Source: Acidimicrobiaceae bacterium (GTDB lineage: Bacteria > Actinomycetota > Acidimicrobiia > Acidimicrobiales > RAAP-2). Taken from it: a DNA stretch of 9,294 nt. A program made the translations under genes and the position numbers. Below, piece by piece: positions 1 through 4,448 of this stretch; within the stretch, counting starts at the first letter, position 1; the number at the start of each line of letters is the position of its first letter. Location of the stretch: assembly GCA_003164275.1 (NCBI GenBank), contig PLSY01000052.1, positions 1 to 9,294 on the forward strand, in the 5' to 3' direction. The notes beneath the pieces are model-generated. The model saw nothing but the letters and a program-made list of their open reading frames with translations, did no database searches and was not told where the DNA came from.

Positions 1-40
1 GCCCCCTGGGACTTGAACCCAGAACCTGCGGATTAAGAGT
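1..40 (-). other. Attachment-site candidate: 3' half of a tRNA-Lys(CUU) gene
   Basis: Read on the minus strand, this is a canonical tRNA 3' half. It has the 7-base anticodon loop CTCTTAA at 39-33 (anticodon CTT at 37-35), the 3' anticodon stem TCCGC, variable loop AGGTT, a perfect T-arm (CTGGG, loop TTCAAGT, CCCAG at 22-6) and the start of the 3' acceptor strand GGGGC. The 5' half is missing: the bases before the loop read TCACA and cannot pair with TCCGC, where GCGGA is needed. A 3' half alone is what tyrosine-integrase elements leave at the tRNA-distal att site, or carry as attP. If the element is integrated, host DNA would lie left of position 1 and the element to the right. The acceptor end is cut by the window edge. 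Confidence 0.68.
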
Positions 41-235
41 GTGAATCCAACGCTGTCACCAGGGCACTGAAGGTCTCGATTCGTGTACTGACCAGGGCTT
101 ATCGTTGAGGGTCAGGATCGAACCCCTGTTCGCAACTAACCCAAAGACGCAGAATTATGGGTTTCATTTTGGGTCGCCGAACCTCCGGATTCTGGATCCG
201 CTTGGCCGGCGGTGGCCGGCGCCGTACGGTGGTCC
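41..235. other. Non-coding att-proximal region with short inverted ACCCA repeats
   Basis: No convincing gene lies here. On the minus strand, 124-115 reads GGTTCGATCC, a good match to the tRNA T-loop/B-box consensus, and CAGG/CCTG can pair around it. No anticodon arm or acceptor stem could be built, so it is not called as a tRNA. At 138-174 the motif AACCCA (138-143) is followed by two inverted copies, TGGGTT (158-163) and TTTGGGT (168-174, pairing with 139-145), giving two mutually exclusive hairpins. Short repeats next to an attachment core could be integrase arm-type or excisionase sites. They could equally be an operator for the rightward gene that starts nearby. Confidence 0.3.
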
Positions 236-685
236 ATGCTCGATGACACGTGGGAAGCCATCGCCTTGCCGATCATGACCTACGTCGGTTCGACCAACCA
301 GTTCACGGGGTGGCCGATCACTGTCGGCGATCTCGCCGATGCGGTCGGCGCTTCCCCCGAGGACACGTACGAGGAGCTCGTGCGCCTGGTCGGTGCCGGC
401 TACCTCACCGCCGAGATCACGCCGTACCTCGGGACCCCGGTCGCCCGGTACAACGTCTTCAACCCACAGCTCGAGGAGCGAGGGGCCCGCGCCGTAGGCA
501 AGTGGCCGCCGGAAGAGATGTACGACGCTCTGTTGGCCCAACTCGAGCGGCGCCTCGAAGCAACGACGGACGCTGAGGCGAGAGGGAGGCTGGAGCGATT
601 CCGGACCGCCCTAGCTGACATCGGGAAGTCCACGGCGAGTGCCCTCCTGGTCGAGGTCATGAAGGGATCGCTCCCCCACCTCTAG
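236..685 (+). CDS. Small winged-helix-like protein, function unknown
   Basis: Predicted 149 aa. Residues about 5-55 have the pattern of a winged helix-turn-helix: a first helix (ALPIMTYV), then TVGDLADAVGASPEDTYEEL with a small-residue turn, and an LVGAGYLTAEI strand like the recognition helix/wing junction of MarR- or DeoR-type folds. The C-terminal 60 residues are charged and strongly helical (LLAQLERRLEATTDAEARGR and onward), possibly a dimerisation region. ATG at 236 was chosen because it is preceded by CGGTGG and begins the conserved-looking MLDDTW segment. An in-frame GTG at 212 would add eight residues. The gene runs away from the attachment site and converges with the next gene, its TAG stop sharing CTAG with that gene's stop. 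A DNA-binding role is inferred only; no family could be named. Confidence 0.6.
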   Translation: MLDDTWEAIALPIMTYVGSTNQFTGWPITVGDLADAVGASPEDTYEELVRLVGAGYLTAEITPYLGTPVARYNVFNPQLEERGARAVGKWPPEEMYDALLAQLERRLEATTDAEARGRLERFRTALADIGKSTASALLVEVMKGSLPHL

Positions 686-1152
686 ACCGGTGCGTCGATG
701 CCAGGGACTCCACCATCGACGACAGCACCGGTCCACTGGTTGCCGTCCCAGTACCGGAGCTCGTGGCGGCCGAGTGGATCCGGACTCCAGCTCGGCGGCG
801 TCGCTGGCGGTGCCAGACTTGAGGCCGGCATGGAGTCAACCGCGGCGGCCGGCGTCGCGGTGCTCTCGGGAACGACTTCGTCCGGGCCGTACTGGTCGAA
901 CTCGGCCGACCCACAGCTCGGGCATGTGGCGTACTCGATGAACTTCGCCTGGTGGTCCTGGAGCGCGCTCGTCTGCATCGAGTACTTCTCTCGCTGCCGG
1001 CCGATGGCGTACTTGGTAGCCCGCTGCATGCTGGCCACCTGGCGCTGGTTCGGCCCCTTGTCCTTGGCCGCCGCCTCGGGCAGTAGGCGACTCGTGCCGC
1101 ACTTCCTGCACACCCGGGTGTAGTCCCTGAGTCCCGCGCTCTTCTTCGCCAT
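682..1152 (-). CDS. Zinc-ribbon protein with C-terminal DUF2510-like domain
   Basis: 156 aa. An N-terminal half carries two CxxC knuckles, C15-x2-C18 and C77-x2-C80, separated by a basic helical stretch rich in K, R and Q. This fits a zinc ribbon with a long insertion. After a Pro/Ala/Ser-rich linker (about 95-118), residues 119-145 contain the DUF2510 signature: PSWSPDP, then LRYWDG and QWTGAVV. DUF2510 is a short actinobacterial module often attached to membrane or secreted proteins, but no transmembrane segment is seen here, so this protein is probably cytosolic. It is transcribed towards the winged-helix gene and shares the palindromic CTAG stop with it. Its start lies 30 bp from the 38-bp repeat, so the repeat sits between this gene and the divergent HTH gene. 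Its role is unknown. Confidence 0.68.
   Translation of the reverse strand: MAKKSAGLRDYTRVCRKCGTSRLLPEAAAKDKGPNQRQVASMQRATKYAIGRQREKYSMQTSALQDHQAKFIEYATCPSCGSAEFDQYGPDEVVPESTATPAAAVDSMPASSLAPPATPPSWSPDPLGRHELRYWDGNQWTGAVVDGGVPGIDAPV
686..732 (+). terminator. Bulged hairpin directly after the winged-helix gene, candidate terminator
   Basis: The base after the upstream stop codon begins a 15-base arm: ACCGGTGC (686-693) followed directly by GTCGATG (694-700). The other side is CATCGAC (714-720), a 4-base GACA bulge, then GCACCGGT (725-732). All 15 pairs are Watson-Crick, around a 13-base loop. It has no T-tract, so intrinsic termination is uncertain. It lies inside the 3' coding end of the opposing gene, so the sequence is also constrained as protein code. 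Confidence 0.4.
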
Positions 1153-1181
1153 GCCGGCAGTATTTCAGGATCGGAGCGCCA

Positions 1182-1219
1182 CCGCTCTAGCCGGTTGAGA
1201 CAGTGCACTCATGCAACCG
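1182..1219 (+). repeat. 38-bp inverted repeat, left copy (IR-L)
   Basis: This stretch is identical, in reverse complement, to 7219-7256. The match stops at both ends (A versus C outside, A versus G inside). It has internal dyad symmetry over 28 bp: CGGTTG (1192-1197), four unpaired bases, a central palindrome AGTGCACT (1202-1209), four unpaired bases, CAACCG (1214-1219). The ATG of the HTH gene at 1211 lies inside it. Two inverted arms around an 8-bp core resemble a tyrosine-recombinase crossover site. The same symmetry would fit an operator bound by a dimeric regulator. It lies between divergent genes, which suits an operator. Confidence 0.9.
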
Positions 1220-1402
1220 AGCGCCGTGGCTGAGCCCCTCGTGACCTCCGATCAGGTCGCCCGGGCCCTCGGCGTTCACCGGGTGACCGTCTACCGGTGG
1301 GCCGAGGCCGGCAAGATCCCCGGCGTCAAGGTCGGCCGGGTCTGGCGCTTCGATGCCACCGAGGTGGCGGAGGCCGTCGCAGCCGGCGAGGTGGGTCGAT
1401 GA
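1211..1402 (+). CDS. Excisionase-type HTH DNA-binding protein
   Basis: 63 aa, nearly all one MerR-like/excisionase-family HTH (HTH_17). Residues 11-30 form the HTH (VTSDQVARALGVHRVTVYRW), followed by the family's GKIPGVKVGRVWRF wing. Such proteins bind DNA as excisionases/recombination directionality factors or as small regulators. The ATG at 1211 lies inside the 38-bp repeat and has no clear Shine-Dalgarno. GTG at 1226 is an alternative that would place the whole gene outside the repeat. Its stop overlaps the next start as ATGA, so the two are translationally coupled. A first-gene position ahead of capsid genes is unusual for an excisionase. It could instead regulate the operon or recombination at the flanking repeat. 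The HTH family is clear; the role is inferred. Confidence 0.8.
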   Translation: MQPSAVAEPLVTSDQVARALGVHRVTVYRWAEAGKIPGVKVGRVWRFDATEVAEAVAAGEVGR

Positions 1403-1887
1403 CAGACGACTGGAAGTCCGTCCGGGTCGACACCCGGAAGGTCCTCGAGGTCGGCTCGGCCGAGCTCCGAGTCGCCTGGTACCTGATCGGCGCCTCGCCG
1501 GAGTGGCTCGAGCTGTTCCGTCGCAAGAGCTCCAACGGCGTCTCGGTCTGGCTCCCCATGCCAGCCCACGTCCGAGACGAGGAGCGTGCCTACCGGGAGA
1601 GCATTCTGCGGGCCATCCCCGAGATCGAGCCGGCACCGAAGCCTGCACCGCCGGCGCCCGAGATCGTCGACGACCACATTGAGTGGAGCTTCGCCATCGA
1701 CCGGCTCGAGGAGGCGAACGACCGGATCCGCCGTTGGATCAGGGAAGCGAACGTTGCATTCCCCAACTTCGGAACCGTCCTCGAGTGGGAGGCGGAGGAG
1801 CGTGCCGCTGCAGGCAGCCGGCGCCTCGCGGACCTGCAGCGCTACCAGCGCGAGCTCGACGCACTTCCCTACTGGCCCGGCGACTGA
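1399..1887 (+). CDS. Phage protein of unknown function upstream of capsid (scaffold candidate)
   Basis: 162 aa. The ATG at 1399 overlaps the preceding TGA and has a good AGGTGG ribosome-binding site. Three parts are visible: a globular-looking N-terminal half (about 1-72) with alternating hydrophobic and charged residues; a Pro/Ala/Glu linker (about 75-90, EIEPAPKPAPPAPEI); and a C-terminal helical half rich in Arg and Glu (DRLEEANDRIRRWIREAN; ERAAAGSRRLADLQRYQREL) with coiled-coil potential. The capsid gene follows after 26 bp. In HK97-like phages this slot usually holds a protease or scaffold, and the capsid here lacks an obvious N-terminal scaffolding domain. A separate scaffold or capsid-accessory role is therefore plausible. 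No family was recognised and no protease motif was seen. Confidence 0.65.
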   Translation: MTDDWKSVRVDTRKVLEVGSAELRVAWYLIGASPEWLELFRRKSSNGVSVWLPMPAHVRDEERAYRESILRAIPEIEPAPKPAPPAPEIVDDHIEWSFAIDRLEEANDRIRRWIREANVAFPNFGTVLEWEAEERAAAGSRRLADLQRYQRELDALPYWPGD

Positions 1888-1913
1888 CCGCCGTCCTCCA
1901 CCCAAGGAGCTCC

Positions 1914-2948
1914 ATGCCCACACCCATCGACACGCAGCGCCTGGCCGAGCGGATGCAAGGTACAGGCGACGCCGCGACCCGAGGCACGGCCGGCCAACGG
2001 TTTGCTCGAGGCCGACTCGTAGCCGAGGCCCGGAAGGGCTCTGGGAAGTCGCGCGGCGTCACCATCCCGGAGGGCAACCAGACGCTCCTGTCGGGTCGGG
2101 ACCTGATCGGCACGCTCAAGCTCCGGACCTACTCCAACCTCCTGATCTTCGACATCGACGGCGTGCCGAAGGTGTCGGTCCTGCCGGCGCCGGCCCGGGT
2201 GCCGTCCCTCGTGGAGACGATCATCACGACGAAGCCGTACCTCGAGCTCGGCGACGAGCTCACTCAGCAGATCACCGCCGACGGCGCCCTCGATGGGACT
2301 CCGCTCGTCGAGCCGGCCATGAACTTCGGCTCGACGCCGACCCCGACGATCCTGCCCCGCTTCGGCCTGGCGCTTCCGATTGCCCGGTCCGTGCTCGACG
2401 ACGAGAACCAGGTGGCATCGCTCCTCGACGCCCGACTCCAGCGGGGCATCACCCTCGGCCTCGAGCTCAAGCTCCTCGCCGGCTCGAGCACCGACCCGAC
2501 CGGTACCGGGATCCTGAACGTCTCCGGCACCACGACGGTCGCCAAGGGCGGCTCGGACGTCTACCGGCTCGACACCGTCGCCCGTGGTGTCTCCGCCGTG
2601 CAGGGCCTCGGCTGGTACGAGCGCCCCCTCCAGGCGGTCGCCCACCCGACGACCCTCGAGGCCATGCGCGTCGAGAAGGACACGGTCGGCCACTATGCGT
2701 TCCGCCCCCAGGCGATCACTCCGGACATCGAGGCGTGGGTCCCATCGACGGCCGTTCCCGTCGGGTCAGCCATCGTCGGCGACTTCTTCAACGGCGCTGT
2801 TCTATTCCTGAAGGACGGCCTCACGATCGAAGTCAGCACCCAGCACCTCGACTTCCTCAAGCGGGACATGCTCATGTGGTCGCTCGCCACCCGGGCCTAC
2901 GCCTGGATCCGAAACCCTTCGGCCTTCGCCATCTGCACAGGCCTCTAG
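1914..2948 (+). CDS. HK97-fold phage major capsid protein
   Basis: 344 aa. The start is set by AAGGAG at 1904-1909, four bases before the ATG. Residues from about 60 show the HK97/Phage_capsid pattern: a hydrophobic N-arm/E-loop segment (TLKLRTYSNLLIF), then the spine-helix region with LPRFGLALPIARSVLDDENQ and LDARLQRGITLGLELKLLAG, the conserved TGTGILN loop, an A-domain with VAHPTTLEAMR, and the family-typical end (RAYAWIRNPSAFAICTG). The first 50 residues are Arg/Gly-rich and short, so no large delta scaffolding domain is present. It is the last gene of the + strand operon, and a strong hairpin begins 5 bp after the stop. Capsid subunit identity is well supported; head size and geometry cannot be read from this. 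Confidence 0.9.
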   Translation: MPTPIDTQRLAERMQGTGDAATRGTAGQRFARGRLVAEARKGSGKSRGVTIPEGNQTLLSGRDLIGTLKLRTYSNLLIFDIDGVPKVSVLPAPARVPSLVETIITTKPYLELGDELTQQITADGALDGTPLVEPAMNFGSTPTPTILPRFGLALPIARSVLDDENQVASLLDARLQRGITLGLELKLLAGSSTDPTGTGILNVSGTTTVAKGGSDVYRLDTVARGVSAVQGLGWYERPLQAVAHPTTLEAMRVEKDTVGHYAFRPQAITPDIEAWVPSTAVPVGSAIVGDFFNGAVLFLKDGLTIEVSTQHLDFLKRDMLMWSLATRAYAWIRNPSAFAICTGL

Positions 2949-2952
2949 TTCT

Positions 2953-3017
2953 CCGGTCGGGGCGCCGCCGGCGTTCATCAGGCACGCCGGACACTCACTC
3001 ATCGGCGCCCCGACCGG
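2953..3017. terminator. Nested perfect hairpin between convergent operons, probable bidirectional terminator
   Basis: The outer stem is a perfect 15-bp inverted repeat, CCGGTCGGGGCGCCG at 2953-2967 against 3003-3017. Inside it sits a second perfect 7-bp stem, CCGGCGT (2968-2974)/ACGCCGG (2984-2990), with a 9-base loop, then an unpaired spacer at 2991-3002. It lies between the capsid stop and the stop of the opposing XRE-type gene, where a bidirectional terminator is expected. There is no T-run on either side, so termination may depend on the stem alone. An RNA element of another kind cannot be excluded. Confidence 0.65.
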
Positions 3018-3031
3018 TGATTCGCCACGAA

Positions 3032-3373
3032 TCAGCCGACGACCGTCATCCCCAGGATCGACCGCTCGTCGACGCCGAGGAGCTGGGCGAGCTGAATCAT
3101 CCGCAGAGGCCTGGGAGTCCCGTTGCCGGTCTCCCACCGACAGACTGTGGCCTGGCTGACGTCGAGCCGAGCCGCCAGGCCGGCCTGGGACCAGCCACGG
3201 AGCTTCCGAACGGTACGGAGGTCCCCCGGTACTCCGATCACCGGCCGGCCCTCCTCCGCCGCGCTCATGACGTCGAAGAGGAGGTCGCCGAGTCTCAGGC
3301 CGAGCTCCTCGTCGAGGGCGCTGACTCGCTCCACCACCTCGGCGAGCTGATCGCCGGTGCTCGAGATCGGCAC
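3032..3373 (-). CDS. XRE/Cro-type HTH regulator
   Basis: 113 aa, GTG start at 3373 just after the TGA of the upstream gene (2-base gap), so the two are cotranscribed and coupled. The C-terminal half is a clear XRE/HTH_3 domain: helix 1 LRTVRKLRG (52-60), helix 2 WSQAGLAARL, recognition helix SQATVCRWETG (73-83), then PRPLRMIQLAQLLGV (88-101). The N-terminal 50 residues are acidic and helical, with no known domain seen; they could bind a partner or dimerise. A C-terminal HTH behind another domain is seen in some antitoxins and in actinobacterial regulator pairs. The gene converges with the capsid gene across the nested hairpin. It may be a phage repressor, but its position in a small separate cassette fits a moron regulator better. 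Confidence 0.8.
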   Translation of the reverse strand: MPISSTGDQLAEVVERVSALDEELGLRLGDLLFDVMSAAEEGRPVIGVPGDLRTVRKLRGWSQAGLAARLDVSQATVCRWETGNGTPRPLRMIQLAQLLGVDERSILGMTVVG

Positions 3374-3375
3374 CG

Positions 3376-3780
3376 TCAGACCACCTCCCCGCCGCTCGCG
3401 ACGGCATGCGCCGCGGCCTTATGGGCCGTCCTGATCTCGTCGATGAATAAGGTCAGCACCTCGTGGAGCTCGATGGCCTCGAGTGGAGACAGCTTCATGA
3501 CGTCGGTCTCGCCACCTCCCTCTCGGCCGATCCGCACGATCGGCCAGACGGCCCCCGGTCGTCCCTCGAGGTAGACCTCGACCTTCTTCGCTGACGTGGA
3601 AGGCACCCTGCAGAGCGGATGCTCTCGTGTCGAGGGGGCCTCGAGCTCCAGGGTGATCGTGTGGATCTCCGAGTAGTGAGACTCGCAAATGTCCTGATCG
3701 CCGGGGCCCTCACACCACGAGGGACAGGCATCGATCAGATCCTCCTCGGTGAGGACTTCGGTGGTGTCGGTGTCGGGCAC
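3376..3780 (-). CDS. DUF6907-like protein, function unknown
   Basis: 134 aa. The GTG at 3780 is chosen over upstream in-frame codons because GAAGGAGAG lies just before it, a near-ideal ribosome-binding site. The N-terminus carries a CPSWC motif (C19, C23), then C32 and H35, which suggests a small metal site. Next come a strand (IHTITLELEA), a VEVYLEG strand and a C-terminal helix (LSPLEAIELHEVLTLFIDEI). CPxWC near the N-terminus plus an LxPxEAxxL helix near the C-terminus resembles DUF6907, a family of unknown function common in Actinomycetota, often encoded near regulators. The XRE-type gene follows immediately. The family call comes from memory of the motif and is moderately secure; no activity is proposed. 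Confidence 0.7.
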   Translation of the reverse strand: MPDTDTTEVLTEEDLIDACPSWCEGPGDQDICESHYSEIHTITLELEAPSTREHPLCRVPSTSAKKVEVYLEGRPGAVWPIVRIGREGGGETDVMKLSPLEAIELHEVLTLFIDEIRTAHKAAAHAVASGGEVV

Positions 3781-3889
3781 AGTGCTCTCCTTCGGTTGGA
3801 CACCGGGAGCACCGCCAACGTCCCCAAGGCACAAAATGAGTTCGATTACCCTGGTCACCGCAGGCGCCGCCCTATACGGCGTCGGCCAC

Positions 3890-3922
3890 GCCCCCCGACC
3901 TGTTGACGCAGGTGCGGGGGGC
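3890..3922. terminator. GC-rich hairpin, candidate terminator or regulatory stem
   Basis: GCCCCCCG (3890-3897) and ACCTG (3898-3902) pair with CAGGT (3909-3913) and CGGGGGGC (3915-3922). This gives 13 pairs with one bulged G at 3914 and a 6-base loop TTGACG. There is no following T-run in either direction. It lies 110 bp upstream of the DUF6907-like start, downstream of the tail-unit terminator, so it may isolate the cassette from readthrough. A protein-binding or packaging-site role is also possible. Confidence 0.45.
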
Positions 3923-4068
3923 ACTTCTGTCCCGGGCAGTATGCGGCCGGGCCGGCCCGAAGTCAACGATCGGGGGGAATCACCTACGGCCGGCGAGGGT
4001 CAGCCTCAGATAACTTGCTCGTGTCGCCTCGGGGAGCGGGAACCGCCGTCCGCATCGATCCGAAGCTC

Positions 4069-4106
4069 GACACGCCAGTCTCCTCCCGCCAGGAGACTGG
4101 CGCGTC
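4069..4106 (-). terminator. Terminator hairpin after the tail unit
   Basis: CGCCAGTCTCCT (4073-4084) pairs perfectly with AGGAGACTGGCG (4091-4102) around a 6-base loop, and the stem extends with GAC (4069-4071)/GTC (4104-4106). The one remaining position, 4072 against 4103, is an A-C mismatch in + strand RNA but a G-U wobble in minus-strand RNA. The stem is thus complete (16 bp) only in the minus-strand transcript, the direction of the tape measure unit ending 25 bp upstream. No long U-run follows. Confidence 0.65.
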
Positions 4107-4130
4107 TTCGATTCGGCCGGAATCAGGGCG

Positions 4131-4448
4131 TCAGTCGGGCGGCGTCCGAGGCGGCCCGCAATCGCGCAGGAGTCCGGGCAGCCGCCCCAAGAGCTCCGAG
4201 ACCGGCCGGACGGTCTCGGTGGCGAGGTCCTGGACGAGTACACCCGCGATCTTCACGAGCTCGAAGACGGCGCAGCGGGCGAGCAGGGGGTCGGCTGTCG
4301 CTTCACCGGTCGCCGACCACATCGCATCGAGCACCAGGTCGTCAATCGCCCCACCGCCAGTGACCCACGCCAGTCGCATGGAGAGGAGCTCGACGGCCAG
4401 CGTGTCGGCGAGCTGGATGGTCTGCTCCACCTCGGCCGGCTCGTTCAC
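4131..4448 (-). CDS. Small helical protein coupled to the tape measure gene
   Basis: 105 aa. Its GTG start overlaps the tape measure stop as GTGA, so translation is coupled and a tail-related role is likely. The sequence is mostly helical (VEQTIQLADTLAVELLSMRL; FELVKIAGVLVQDLATETV), with no Cys, signal peptide or convincing membrane segment, and it ends in a Pro/Arg-rich tail. In siphophages the gene after the tape measure usually encodes the much larger distal tail protein (Dit), so this is not a normal Dit. It could be a tail-completion factor, a chaperone, or unrelated to tails. No family was recognised. A terminator hairpin follows within 30 bp, making it the last gene of the unit. Confidence 0.65.
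   Translation of the reverse strand: MNEPAEVEQTIQLADTLAVELLSMRLAWVTGGGAIDDLVLDAMWSATGEATADPLLARCAVFELVKIAGVLVQDLATETVRPVSELLGRLPGLLRDCGPPRTPPD

Larger units (their letters stand above)
3781..4130. other. 350-bp non-coding region between the tail unit and the regulator cassette
   Basis: Both frames of both strands give only Arg/Pro-rich or low-quality translations here, so no gene is called. It contains two strong hairpins (annotated separately), a 10-bp palindrome GGGCCGGCCC at 3949-3958, and a small CGCCG/CGGCG stem around 3867-3883 whose loop reads TATAGGG on the minus strand. A less GC-rich patch sits at about 3828-3848. A promoter for the minus-strand DUF6907-like/XRE cassette must lie here or be read through from the tail unit, but no consensus -35/-10 pair with normal spacing was found. 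Confidence 0.5.

Noticed and set aside
41..70. Possible 5' half that would complete a tRNA with positions 1-40 (GTGCCCT can pair with GGGGC; GTGA/TCAC as a D-stem).
   Set aside because: The two pairings need incompatible spacing and the anticodon stem (TCACA against TCCGC) does not form. The apparent matches look like chance, so only a 3' half is called.
657..1208. 183-codon minus-strand frame overlapping the zinc-ribbon/DUF2510 gene.
   Set aside because: A different frame of the same strand, Arg/Ser/Pro-rich and without domains. The 682-1152 frame has CxxC pairs and the DUF2510 motif.
1195..1223. TTGAGA in the 38-bp repeat as a -35 box.
   Set aside because: At normal 16-18 bp spacing the downstream hexamer is GC-rich (around CGAGCG) with no -10 match, so a sigma-70-type promoter is not called. 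A regulator-dependent promoter remains possible.
1586..3574. Very long + strand open frame across the capsid gene, rich in Arg, Pro and His.
   Set aside because: Composition is that of a GC-rich shadow frame. It overlaps the well-supported capsid and regulator genes and shows no domain.
3749..4363. 204-codon + strand frame across the 3781-4130 gap.
   Set aside because: It starts inside the DUF6907-like gene, runs antisense into the gene after the tape measure, crosses two strong hairpins and is Arg/Pro/Ser-rich with no ribosome-binding site.
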